A stretch of 38,156 nt of DNA from Thraustochytrium sp. TN22 (GCA_013306675.1 JABLUY010000302.1:1-38156), one strand, 5' to 3'; shown: positions 9,810-18,719, numbered from the stretch's first letter. The notes: generated from the letters alone by a model not told the origin. Made by a program: numbers and translations.

Positions 9810-12794
9810 ATGGGGTCCGGCCAGTCCGTGCTGACCGAGGGCGAGCTGGCGGCACACCTGACGCAGGAGGACGCCAGGAGCCTGGAGGTGATTCGCAAGG
9901 CGTGGGAGAGCAAGGGGAGCTTCCTGGAGCCGCACAGGCGCAGTCTGGTGCGCAGATTCCTGGAGGAACTCTTCGTGCGCGCAGTGGAGGATGTGTGCCC
10001 GATGGCGCTCAGCGTGCGGGGGATCGGCGCGATGGGCTTGCAAGACGCGGACGCGTTCTCGCCGTCGGACGCCTACGTGCGGCTGCGCGTCGAGGGCCAG
10101 GATCAGGTCTGGCAGACGCGCACGATCAACAACTCGCGGTCGCCCATGTGGGAGGAGTCTTTTGTCTTTGAGGCGCCCGGCGCGCGCGTCGGTGACGTGC
10201 TCGTGCTCGACGTGCTAGACGACGACCGCTACAGCGAGGATGACCACATCGGTCGCACCGAGGTCGTCTTGGAGCGCCGCCGCCGTGGCGCACGCGACGA
10301 GGCCGTGCACCAGCGTCTGCTTCAGGGCGGCAAGGGTGTCCTGCTCTTCAAGTACGAGCTGCGCTTCCCGGACCTCAAATTGCGCGCCGCCAAGACCTTT
10401 GACGCGCTTCTCGAGGCCTGTGACGAGGCCCTCGATCTCATCACGCGCAATGATCCCCCGCGCGCTGCCGCCGTGCGACGCAGCATCAGCGCCAAGATCG
10501 AGGACCTGGCCTCGGCCATCGAGGACGACCGCGTCGTTACACGCCAGGAGATCCGCACGCTCTCCGAGGCCGATCAACAGCGCTACCTGGCCGCCGTCAA
10601 GCTCATGATGCGTCCCGAGGCCGAGAGGAATAGCCCGCCCCTCCTTGGCTCACCAGCGGTCGCGCAAGACGAGCAGGGGCAGAAGCAGGAGGAGAAAAAG
10701 GACGACGGGGACCAGCACCAGGAGCAGCAGACCGACGGGGGCGCAGCCGCCTCCTCGTCGAGCTCCCTGGCGGAGGCCAGCGCCTTCTTCCGCCTCGCGG
10801 GCTACCACGGGTGGCCAGACGACTTCTGCGCGCACCGCCAGGAGAACTTTCCCGTCTGGCATCGCGCCTACCTGCTTGAGTTTGAGCGCGAGCTGCGCCG
10901 CGCGGATCGCGAGCTCGGCAACGACGGCCACATCGCGCTCCCCTACTGGGACTTTGGCGAATACGAGGTCAACGGCCAGGTGCTGCCGGCCATCTACCGC
11001 GGCGAGAACCTGCCGGGCCTGCCGGAGGGCTTCTTCAAGGACGAGCACGCCGGGCTCAAGATCGCCAAGCTCGGCTACCAGCTCGTCTCGGACGAGACGG
11101 CGCGCGCCAAGCTGGAGCGCAGCCGCATGCACGAGAATCTTCTGGCCAGCCTCGAGGAGAACCACCACTGGCAGCACGCCTCTTGCGAGAACACGACGGG
11201 CGTCCCGCTCGAGGACCCGCACAACTCCGCGCACATGGCCGCCGGCTTCCCGCTCACCAGCCTGGCCTACGCCGCCTTCCACCCGCTCTTCTACAATATT
11301 CACTGCAACGTCGATCGCTACTACGAAAAGTACCTGGCGCTCGAGCCCCAGAGCCTTGAGGAGTTCCGCGCCCACCAGCGCATCCGCGTCGAGGACAACG
11401 GCAACGCCGCGGAAGGCAAGTCTCTCGCCAACAAGTTCGAGGAGCCCCTCGCGCCCTTTGTGGACCCGGACACCCAGGCGCCCTTTCGTGTCGAGAAGAT
11501 CATGTCCACCGCCACGCAGGTGCTGGGCTACGTCTACGACAGCCTCCCCACGCCGCGCCCCGCGCTGCTCACGGAGCTGCCCACGCTGGCGCTCTTCGAG
11601 GGCGTTGACGTGGCCTTCTCGCTACGCGATCGCGACAACAGCATGAAGTCCTTCGAGCTCCACGTCTTTGTGCTGCCCGTCGCGCTGCAGGACGCCTGGG
11701 AGCCCCCACTCGATCACGATCCGGCCACCTGGGCCGCCTGGAGCGAGGAGCGCGGCCTGCGCTACGCCGGCTGGGCCACGGCCTTCGGCGGCAAGGGCCG
11801 CTCCTGCCGCAACTGCCGTGAGACGCGCCCGGTCAACATCGCCATCGACATCTCCCCGCATCTGCACGCTCTCGACGCCACGCGTCACGCCGTCGCGCTG
11901 CGCGCCGTCTGCGTCGATGAGTTCGGCGAGCGCGTTCCCCTGGAGCAGCTCCAGGAGCGCTTCGGCGAGGGCTGCGTCGTGCCGCAGCCGCGCATCGCGG
12001 GCCCGCTCTTTGCTTCCGCCGAGCTCGCGCTCGCCAAGGGTATGGATGCGGCCGACGACGCCTCCGTCGCCGCCGACGTCGAGCAGCTGCAATGGTACCT
12101 CAAGCAGTACGGCTTCTACGAGCACAAGCTCGACGGCGACTTTGGCGACGCCACCGAGGCCGCCGTACGCCGTTTCCAGGCCTACCTGGGCCTCGTCGAG
12201 GACGGCGTCGCCGGCGTCCTCACCAAGCGCGCCATGCTCACCAAGCGCAACGACGCGCGCCCGGATCGTGCTGGTCCAGGCGGCGACGAGGACTTCGAGG
12301 ACCGGCCCACCTTCGCCGCCGGCGCGCGCATCTCCTGGTGGCTTGGCGCGCATCCGGGCTACCTGGACCCTGTGCACCTCGAGGAAGAGGTCCAGCGCGC
12401 CTTTGACCTGTGGGCGGAGCATGCGCCCATCGACTTCCAGCGCGTCGACACGCGCGAGGCCGCTCACATTGTTGTGGTCTGGGGCGACCGCGCCGCGGAC
12501 GATGCCTTCAAGTTCGACGGCCGCGGCGGTGCCATCGCGCAGGCCTCCGCTTCCGCGGTCCAATTCGACGTCAGCGAGCCGTGGTCGCTCGCGCTCCACC
12601 CGACGCAGCGCGGCGACCGCCACTCCTACTGCGTGCTTCCCGTGCTCCTGCACGAGCTCGGCCACGTCCTCGGCCTTCGCACCCACAGCCCGGACCCGAG
12701 CCACGCCATGGGCGCCTATTACGTCTCCAACCGCGTCCAGCTCGCGCCCGCCGACCTTGACCGCCTGCGCGACATGTATGCCGCTGCGCCATGA
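9810..12794 (+). CDS. C2-tyrosinase-PGBD-matrixin fusion protein
   Basis: Predicted 994 residues, no signal peptide. It starts MGSGQS, an N-myristoylation consensus (Gly2, Ser6). A C2 domain (about 65-180) keeps all five usual calcium aspartates (D81, D87, D137, D139, D145). After a helical segment and a Gln/Glu-rich linker comes a tyrosinase domain (about 325-500). Its CuA ligands are H333, H342 and H351, with C340 placed for a Cys-x-His thioether. Its CuB ligands are H471, H475 and H498, with Asn472 after the first. A beta-rich tyrosinase-type C-terminal part follows. Residues about 745-805 form a peptidoglycan-binding-like domain, and about 825-994 a matrixin-like zinc protease with HELGH at 948-952 and a downstream Met. 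Tyrosinases oxidise phenols; matrixins cleave proteins. Both substrates are unknown here. No PRCGxPD cysteine switch is visible. The order PGBD-matrixin matches matrix metalloproteases; its joining to tyrosinase and C2 is unfamiliar to me. Confidence 0.92.
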   Translation: MGSGQSVLTEGELAAHLTQEDARSLEVIRKAWESKGSFLEPHRRSLVRRFLEELFVRAVEDVCPMALSVRGIGAMGLQDADAFSPSDAYVRLRVEGQDQVWQTRTINNSRSPMWEESFVFEAPGARVGDVLVLDVLDDDRYSEDDHIGRTEVVLERRRRGARDEAVHQRLLQGGKGVLLFKYELRFPDLKLRAAKTFDALLEACDEALDLITRNDPPRAAAVRRSISAKIEDLASAIEDDRVVTRQEIRTLSEADQQRYLAAVKLMMRPEAERNSPPLLGSPAVAQDEQGQKQEEKKDDGDQHQEQQTDGGAAASSSSSLAEASAFFRLAGYHGWPDDFCAHRQENFPVWHRAYLLEFERELRRADRELGNDGHIALPYWDFGEYEVNGQVLPAIYRGENLPGLPEGFFKDEHAGLKIAKLGYQLVSDETARAKLERSRMHENLLASLEENHHWQHASCENTTGVPLEDPHNSAHMAAGFPLTSLAYAAFHPLFYNIHCNVDRYYEKYLALEPQSLEEFRAHQRIRVEDNGNAAEGKSLANKFEEPLAPFVDPDTQAPFRVEKIMSTATQVLGYVYDSLPTPRPALLTELPTLALFEGVDVAFSLRDRDNSMKSFELHVFVLPVALQDAWEPPLDHDPATWAAWSEERGLRYAGWATAFGGKGRSCRNCRETRPVNIAIDISPHLHALDATRHAVALRAVCVDEFGERVPLEQLQERFGEGCVVPQPRIAGPLFASAELALAKGMDAADDASVAADVEQLQWYLKQYGFYEHKLDGDFGDATEAAVRRFQAYLGLVEDGVAGVLTKRAMLTKRNDARPDRAGPGGDEDFEDRPTFAAGARISWWLGAHPGYLDPVHLEEEVQRAFDLWAEHAPIDFQRVDTREAAHIVVVWGDRAADDAFKFDGRGGAIAQASASAVQFDVSEPWSLALHPTQRGDRHSYCVLPVLLHELGHVLGLRTHSPDPSHAMGAYYVSNRVQLAPADLDRLRDMYAAAP

Positions 12795-13144
12795 AGCACG
12801 CGCGCGCGCACAAACCACACGAACCACACACACCACACACACCACACACACACAACAAAAAAAGCGTGGTATCATCAATGATGTGTAAACTTCTGCGCGG
12901 TCTCTGGCGGACGCCGGCAGCGCACCCGATGCCCTAGGCGGGCGCGCCTGCACGCCCGCTCCTCAGCGACCTGCGCTTGCTATCAATTTGGGTTTTCACG
13001 GCCATGAAGAGGTCGTTCGAAAGCGCCGCTGCACGTACCATGGTACCATGCGACGCGCGGTCCGCTGCAAGCAGTCCGCGCCGCACGCACGACTGCCGCT
13101 GCGTCGCTCGCTCGCTCCCCAAGGTGCTTTCTCTTTTCAAGTGT
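12795..13144. other. Convergent 3' flanks with CA microsatellite
   Basis: This 350-bp interval lies between the ends of two convergent genes. Positions 12810-12863 are a CA/CCACA microsatellite ending in an A-rich run, probably within the 3' UTR of the plus-strand gene. A palindrome, GTACCATGGTAC, is at 13035-13046. No gene is seen. Confidence 0.6.
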
Positions 13145-14521
13145 TCATCGCGGCTTGGACTTGATCTCCGCCTCCGCGGTGCGGTGGATCATGATGGTGG
13201 CCACGGCGGCCTGGCCCGCGGCCTGGTAGCCGCGGCTCCAGTCGTACGAGACGGCGTAGGCGAAGAGGTTGCCGTTCGAGTTGAAGCCGGAGGCGACGAT
13301 CGGCACGGGCTCGCCCGTCTTCATCTTGACCGGCTGGCCCGCCTTGAGCCGCTGCTTGGAGTCCTTGTCCCAAAAGTTCCACATGCCGTCCGACCCGGTC
13401 GTCGCGAAGGTGCCAAAGCCCTGGTGAAAGCAGAGCGAGTTGACCGCAAAGATCTGCTTCGCGTTCTTGTCGCGGTGACACTTGAAGGCGAAGTTGTCGC
13501 TCAGACGGTGGCTTTGAAAGTACTGAAACGAACAGCGACCCTCGATGCTGGCAATGCCAAAGCACGAGCCGTTCGGATGGATCGCCACCGTGCGGTACTG
13601 CCGCTTGAGCGGCTTGGTCTGCGCAACGCGGTTCGGCTGCTGCTGCATGCCCGTGGCCGGCGACTGCTCGTTCATGACGCGCTCCGGCGTGCTTGGGTTG
13701 CTTTGCAGGTTGTAGATGACTACCTGGCGCTCGTCCTCCGTGCCGCCCGTCGCCACCACGGCGTACGGGAAGCGGATGTCCATGCAGTCGCACCGGCCCG
13801 GCAGCGGCAGGTCCAGCACGGGCTGCGGCGACCGCAGGTCCCAGTACCGGAGCTTCTTGTCCCAGCCGGCCGTGGCTAGAAGAGCCTTGTCCGGGATCCA
13901 TCGGATCGAGCGGATCGGCGCGTCGTGCCGTCCCACGTCCTGCGCCTGCTGCTGGCCCCCGTTTGCGGAGAACGTCCACATCTTGGCCATGTTGCCGGCC
14001 GTCGCCGCGAAGCACCCGGTCCCGTCGTGCTTGAAGCACACGTCCAGCACCGGCGCGCCGCAGTCCACGAACGCCTTGAGCTGCGCCTGCAGGGCCTGCC
14101 CGTTGTCCGCAACCTCGTAACACCGCACCTTGCCGTCCCAGGACCCAGCCACCAGCAGGTTCTGTCCGCTCACCGGCGACCACGCCAGGCACGAAAGGCT
14201 GTCTGTCGCCGCCGATGCGTCGCGCGGGATCTCGTAGTCGTTGTTCTCGTTGCTCAGCATGCCGCCAAAGCCGCCTGCCGCCTGCTGCTGCTGCTGGCCG
14301 GCCTGCGGCTGTCCGAAGCCCGTGCCGGGCGACGAGAACCCGCCGTTGCTCTGCCCGAAGCCGCCGCCGTTCTGCGCGCCGCTCTGCCCGAAGCCGCCGC
14401 CGCCGCCACTGGCGCCAAACGAGAAGCCGCCGCCGCCGCTGCCGCCGCCGCCGAAGCCGCCGCCGCCGCCGCCGCCGCCGAACGACGACGCCCCGAACGA
14501 CATCGACGACCCGAACGACAT
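13145..14521 (-). CDS. RAE1: Rae1/Gle2 mRNA export factor with FG-rich N-terminal extension
   Basis: Predicted 458 residues from the ATG at 14521. Farther upstream the frame reads only Ala-rich and unrelated sequence. Residues from about 90 to the end match the Rae1/Gle2 seven-bladed WD40 propeller closely. Diagnostic blocks include AGSWDGKVRCYEV, GWDKKLRYWD, IASIEGR, FKCHR, GSDGMWNFWDKD and FAYAVSYDWS, all of which have clear counterparts in human RAE1. The family binds the GLEBS motif of Nup98 at the nuclear pore and acts in mRNA export and spindle assembly. The first ~88 residues are Gly-rich with repeated SFG, GFG and FGQ and a poly-Gln run, resembling FG-nucleoporin repeats. Human RAE1 has only a short FG-containing N-terminus (368 residues in total), so this extension is unusually long. 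Confidence 0.95.
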   Translation of the reverse strand: MSFGSSMSFGASSFGGGGGGGGFGGGGSGGGGFSFGASGGGGGFGQSGAQNGGGFGQSNGGFSSPGTGFGQPQAGQQQQQAAGGFGGMLSNENNDYEIPRDASAATDSLSCLAWSPVSGQNLLVAGSWDGKVRCYEVADNGQALQAQLKAFVDCGAPVLDVCFKHDGTGCFAATAGNMAKMWTFSANGGQQQAQDVGRHDAPIRSIRWIPDKALLATAGWDKKLRYWDLRSPQPVLDLPLPGRCDCMDIRFPYAVVATGGTEDERQVVIYNLQSNPSTPERVMNEQSPATGMQQQPNRVAQTKPLKRQYRTVAIHPNGSCFGIASIEGRCSFQYFQSHRLSDNFAFKCHRDKNAKQIFAVNSLCFHQGFGTFATTGSDGMWNFWDKDSKQRLKAGQPVKMKTGEPVPIVASGFNSNGNLFAYAVSYDWSRGYQAAGQAAVATIMIHRTAEAEIKSKPR

Positions 14522-14532
14522 CCTGCCGCCGC

Positions 14533-14563
<31 letters not shown>

Positions 14564-14991
14564 TGGCGCGCGCCCCGCCAAGCGTGCGCCGCCGCCGCTC
14601 CGCTTTGCGCTTTGATCGATCCATTGTGCAGTGTCACCAGTGCCAGTGCGCCAGCAAGCAAGACCAACCGTATGGTACCGCATCGTGGTACCCCTCGTAC
14701 ATGACTTGCTGCTGCGCGGTCTCAGGCTCGTCGAGCGCGACACTCGCTTCAACGCCAATGACACGTGCCCTGGACGACTTGACAGTGCGTGCAAGACAGC
14801 TTGCAGTGCGCTGCTCCATTGACTAGTGGTCAGGTCGCCGGTATTGCGTCGCTAGCTGGATGAAGAAGACGGTGCTTCTTGTTCAGTCGTCCTTGGCGCT
14901 ACATCACTCACTGTCACTGTCAGATTTGTTCACTTGCACTTTTTCACTTGCTCTGAGAGTTCTTCTTGTTCTTCCTACGTCCTCTTCTTCT
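14522..14991. promoter_or_regulatory. Upstream region of RAE1
   Basis: These 470 bp lie between the RAE1 start codon and the stop codon of the next minus-strand gene. The part next to RAE1 is GCC-rich. Farther up, GC content falls and two GGTACC sites occur near 14674 and 14686. No gene is supported. It must hold the RAE1 promoter and the 3' UTR of the gene at 14992-15798. Confidence 0.5.
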
Positions 14992-15798
14992 TCACTCGGT
15001 GACGAGAACCAGGGCAGTGCCAGCCTCCTGGGACAGACGGGCACCCTCAAAAAGGACAAACCAAGCGCGGGCGAGATCGGCCTTGAGGCCGTCGACAGCG
15101 TCGCAGGATGCAATAGGAGCTTGCAGGCTGGCAAGAGCCTGCGCACTGACGTCCATGCCGCCGCCGCGACGTACGGCGCCATGCCGTGGTCGCAGCGAAA
15201 CGCCGAGCAGCGGGGAGAGCTCGGCGAGCTCGGAGAGCAGGTCGGTGCTGGCGCCAACCCAGCCGCCGGGCACGCGGCCGGTGGCGTCAAAGATGGGCGG
15301 GCCGGCGCCCTCGACGGGCAAGAAGAGGCCCTCAGATGCGTGGCAGATGAGATGACTTCCCCGCGCGCGCTGGTCCTCGTCCTCCATGGCCAGCTGCACG
15401 AAGGACTTGGTCTCCGGCACGCCGCCCGCCTTGCCAGCCTGCGCGTGTGCAAAGTCCGCCCAGGAGTATCCCAAAATCGCGCACGCGTAGAGCTCCTGCA
15501 GGTCCTGGAAGGCGTCGAGGCTGATCTCCATGCGCTCGCAGCGCGACTCTGCGCCGACCGCCACGCCTGGGTCCTCGAACCTCTCGGGGCCCGCCGCCTC
15601 GGCCTTGCAGCCGCCCTTGGCAGCGCCCGCGTCGCGGTCCTGGTCCTCGTCGCGCGCGAGCTCGAGCTGCTGCTCGTGCACGAGGTCCGCGGCGACCTCG
15701 AGCGCGTCCATGACGCGCCGACGCAGGTCGCGCTCGCGCAGCTGGCCGGCCAGCAGCACGCGGAGGCCGCCGGGCGCGGGCCTCGCGGCCTCCGCCAT
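14992..15798 (-). CDS. Uncharacterised 268-residue protein
   Basis: I chose the ATG at 15798 (protein begins MAEAARPAPG), just past which the divergent WD40 gene begins. The frame has the strong third-position G/C bias and balanced amino-acid composition of neighbouring genes, whereas the opposite strand here reads as His/Arg/Leu-rich shadow. The N-terminal half is helical and charged. The middle part contains Trp/Tyr/Phe-rich blocks such as ILGYSWADFAHAQ and LICHASEGLFLPVEG, then a Gly/Trp turn (GGWVGAS), typical of a folded soluble domain. There are no membrane segments and no signal peptide. I do not recognise the family. The very short divergent gap suggests co-regulation with the WD40 gene. 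Confidence 0.65.
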   Translation of the reverse strand: MAEAARPAPGGLRVLLAGQLRERDLRRRVMDALEVAADLVHEQQLELARDEDQDRDAGAAKGGCKAEAAGPERFEDPGVAVGAESRCERMEISLDAFQDLQELYACAILGYSWADFAHAQAGKAGGVPETKSFVQLAMEDEDQRARGSHLICHASEGLFLPVEGAGPPIFDATGRVPGGWVGASTDLLSELAELSPLLGVSLRPRHGAVRRGGGMDVSAQALASLQAPIASCDAVDGLKADLARAWFVLFEGARLSQEAGTALVLVTE

Positions 15799-15927
15799 GG
15801 TCCCGGTCTGCCCGCGCGGGGCGTGCCGGGCCGGGCCGGGCCGGGCCGGGCGCCTCTCGGCGACAAGACCGTTGTGGGTCTGCCGCAGAACCCGACCTGC
15901 AGCGCGCCGCAGTGCGTCAATGGTGCC
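15799..15927. promoter_or_regulatory. Compact 129-bp bidirectional promoter
   Basis: The start codons at 15798 (-) and 15928 (+) are divergent and only 129 bp apart. The gap contains a GGGCC/CCGGG pentamer run at about 15825-15852. If both starts are right, both promoters and 5' leaders share this space. Confidence 0.5.
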
Positions 15928-18477
15928 ATGCGCGCGCAAGAGGGCACCGCCGCGGCAGCGGCCGCCGCGGCGGCGCTGGATGCGCGCGAGCGCGCGCTGG
16001 AGCGCGGCCGCGAGCACGAGTTCCTGCGGCTGCTGGAGGTCGCGCTGGAGCTCAGCGAGTGCGGCGCAGGCATGACGCACACGTGCCGCGTGCTGCAGAA
16101 GCTGCACGGCCTCGAGCCGGGCGTGGACGTGCGCGACGAGGAGGGACACAACGGTGAAGGAGAGCAGCGACTGGCAGGGGAGGCAAAAGAGCAGCTGGAG
16201 GAGGACAACGGCGAGGGCGAAGACAAGCTGGCGGCGAGGCTGCGGCGCTGCGCGCTCTCTGAAGAGGCCTGGGCCGCGATCGATCGTGCCACGCGCCTCA
16301 AGCAGACGTCGCCACTGCTCCTGGAAGAGTTGCGCGCGCTGCACAGGAATCTGGTGCACTGGATCGACGTCTTCGCGCGAGACCCCGGGACGGACTTCGC
16401 CAAGGACGTGCAAAACCACAAGCATGAGGCGTACCTCAACGGCGTCGCACTACTGCACGGCCTGCAGGACGTCTACAAGCAGAGTTTCCTGGCGCTGCGG
16501 CCGTGCATGGCCAACTTGGAGACCTTCAACGAGCGGCGCGACGCCATGAAGGAGCTCGACGGCCTCGACCCGGCCCTGCTCGTGCCGTGCGTGAGTCCGG
16601 AGGCCTTTCACGTGCTGGAGGCGGAGGTGGCCGAGGTGGTTGTCACGCTGCGCAAGCTGCCGCTCGAGTCGAAACTGCATGGCCAGCCCATTTTACGCCA
16701 GCGACATGACGCCGAGCAAATGGTCTTAGAGTCCTACGAGCTGTCACGCGCAAGCCACGACCACCTGTGGGTCTTCGACGGCCTCGACAGCTGCACACGC
16801 AAGGCGCAGGCCGCGGCGCGTGCCGCAGACCCCGAGGGCACGCACGGGTCGGCCGCCGCGCATAGCGAGCTGCCAGGTCTGCTGCAGGTCGCCACGCAGG
16901 CGCAGAGGCTAGAGGGCTCGATGCGTGCGCGAGGGCGGCGCCAGGACGCGCACGGCGGCGAGGCGCGCCTCAACCGGCGCTACTCGATCGAATCGCTCTT
17001 TGACACCTCGCCGGACCGCATCGTGAGCTATCTGCGCAAGCGCACCATGGCCTTCCTGCAAACCGAGCTGCTCGTCGACATGTACACGTTGTGCGCGTGC
17101 GTGCTGACGGCGGCCCTTGCGCTGGCCGAGGCACTCGGGCAGAACGAGCAGCTGAGCGAGCTGCTGGCGAATGGCCAGGTGCTGGCCGCGCATCTGGTCG
17201 GCTCAACGCTGCCGCTGCTGGAGCGCTCGCTCAATTTCGAGCCGCGGCTCGTGCAGTTCAACTTTGCGCACCTGACTCTGCGCGGACTGGCCGGCGCTGA
17301 CGGCGCCAACCGCTCGTTGCACCGTCAGATCCGCAAGCTGCGCATCCTGGACAAGGTCTTCGAGGGTCTCGACGTCTTTGCCTTCCCTCGCACCATCGAC
17401 ACGCACTTTGCGGCCGTGCGCTGCGTGGCGCGCAGCCACCTCGAGTCAACCCTGCTGCTCACCTGCGGCGACGACCGCGCCATCCGCGTCTGGGACGCCT
17501 GCACAGGCGCCTGTCTAGGGCTCTTCACCGGCCACCGGTCCGTGGTGTCCTGGTGCGAGTTCTCGCCGGACGACCGTCTCGTGGTGAGCGCCTCCTTCGA
17601 CCTGACGCTCAAGGTGTGGGACTCGCGCACGGCGCGATGCACGGCGACGCTGCACGGCCACACGGAGCCCATTTTGGACGGCGCCATCTGCCCGCAGGGG
17701 AAGCTGCTGCTCTCGGCCAGCATGGACGGCACCGTGCGGCTGTGGGCGGTGGAAACCGGCGCGTGCTTCCGCGTCTACCGCGCGCACCGACCCGACACCT
17801 GGGTCAAGCGCGTGTGCTTCCTCCCAAGCGGGTCCGGGTTTGTCTCTGCCGGCCTCGACGGCCGCCTCGCGCTGTGGAGCTTGAGTGCGGGGTCCATCGG
17901 CAAGCGAAAGACCAAGGAGGCCAAGGACAGCGAGCCGGCGCAGGCGCGCCGCGCCTCGCTGCGCCTGGCGCAGGCGCTGCCGGCGCCGTACGCGCCCAAG
18001 TTCGACCAGCTCCAGGCCGAGGTAGAGCAGGTCGAACAAGAGGAGACGGCCGAGGAGCTGCGACCCGCGCACGTGTGGACCGACCTGCACGCGGATGCCA
18101 TCATCGACATGGACGTGATGGCCCGGCCGAAGCAGCCCGCCGTGCTGCTGACCGCAGCCAAGGACGGCGCCAGCCACCTGGTCAACCTTGGCACGACGGA
18201 GCTCTTCAAGACTGTGCACAGCGGCGGCGGGTCGGCGGCCGTGGGCGCCGCCTCGGCCAAAACCTGGGCCGTCTCGGTTGCTTTCTCCCCCGATCGCAAG
18301 TTCTTCGCGCTCGCCCGCTTCGACAACACCGTGCAGGTGTACGCGACCTCCAACGCCACCCTGCTGCGCACCTTGCATGTTCACAACCACGGCATCACCT
18401 GCGTCACCTTCTCCGGCAACTCCCGCCATCTCTTCCTCGGTACCTCCTCCGGAGGCCTACAGATTGTAAGCTTGTAA
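15928..18477 (+). CDS. WD40-repeat protein with novel helical N-terminal half
   Basis: Predicted 849 residues. The frame is open upstream to 14860, but that part lies opposite a better-supported minus-strand gene, so I start at the ATG at 15928, before a poly-Ala run. Residues about 20-485 are mostly helical and not recognisable. They include a hydrophobic stretch around 385-405 (LLVDMYTLCACVLTAALALA) that could be a membrane or buried helix. Residues about 490-849 form a WD40 propeller. Clear blades end DRAIRVWD, DLTLKVWD, DGTVRLWA and DGRLALWS. A basic and acidic insertion (about 655-710) follows, then more degenerate blades to the C-terminus. WD40 propellers are interaction scaffolds, and no specific partner can be named. 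Confidence 0.85.
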   Translation: MRAQEGTAAAAAAAAALDARERALERGREHEFLRLLEVALELSECGAGMTHTCRVLQKLHGLEPGVDVRDEEGHNGEGEQRLAGEAKEQLEEDNGEGEDKLAARLRRCALSEEAWAAIDRATRLKQTSPLLLEELRALHRNLVHWIDVFARDPGTDFAKDVQNHKHEAYLNGVALLHGLQDVYKQSFLALRPCMANLETFNERRDAMKELDGLDPALLVPCVSPEAFHVLEAEVAEVVVTLRKLPLESKLHGQPILRQRHDAEQMVLESYELSRASHDHLWVFDGLDSCTRKAQAAARAADPEGTHGSAAAHSELPGLLQVATQAQRLEGSMRARGRRQDAHGGEARLNRRYSIESLFDTSPDRIVSYLRKRTMAFLQTELLVDMYTLCACVLTAALALAEALGQNEQLSELLANGQVLAAHLVGSTLPLLERSLNFEPRLVQFNFAHLTLRGLAGADGANRSLHRQIRKLRILDKVFEGLDVFAFPRTIDTHFAAVRCVARSHLESTLLLTCGDDRAIRVWDACTGACLGLFTGHRSVVSWCEFSPDDRLVVSASFDLTLKVWDSRTARCTATLHGHTEPILDGAICPQGKLLLSASMDGTVRLWAVETGACFRVYRAHRPDTWVKRVCFLPSGSGFVSAGLDGRLALWSLSAGSIGKRKTKEAKDSEPAQARRASLRLAQALPAPYAPKFDQLQAEVEQVEQEETAEELRPAHVWTDLHADAIIDMDVMARPKQPAVLLTAAKDGASHLVNLGTTELFKTVHSGGGSAAVGAASAKTWAVSVAFSPDRKFFALARFDNTVQVYATSNATLLRTLHVHNHGITCVTFSGNSRHLFLGTSSGGLQIVSL

Positions 18478-18719
18478 TCAATGACTGGTTTGGCTGAATG
18501 TCATGTCTGTGGGGGTACTACCATGCAGCACCAAGGGGCGGAAGCATTGCGAGGTAGAACAGCCTTTCGACACGCGCGACGCGAACCGCAGTCCGCACGA
18601 GCGAGCAGGCTGAGCCGAGCCGAGCATGGTGGCATTCTTCCTCAGCCCCCAAGGCAACGTCCTTCTTGCTCTTTGTTCGTCTCGGAGTCTTCGTCGCCAC
18701 CTCGCCGTGCGTCCATCCC
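18478..18719. other. Convergent 3' flanks of WD40 and LtrA genes
   Basis: These 242 bp hold the 3' ends of two convergent genes. No gene or array is visible. Confidence 0.5.

Noticed and set aside
8164-9834. 556-residue plus-strand frame opposite the BSD gene
   Set aside because: The product is Arg/Leu/Ala-rich with long simple-sequence runs. The minus strand encodes a recognisable BSD domain.
12651-12665. Idea that the protease part is a separate downstream gene
   Set aside because: The frame is continuous, with no stop, no second promoter-like gap and unchanged codon bias between the tyrosinase, PGBD and matrixin regions.
14860-15927. Upstream extension of the WD40 frame
   Set aside because: It lies opposite a minus-strand frame with better composition and codon bias, and its own sequence is Ala/Gly/His-rich without folded-looking blocks.
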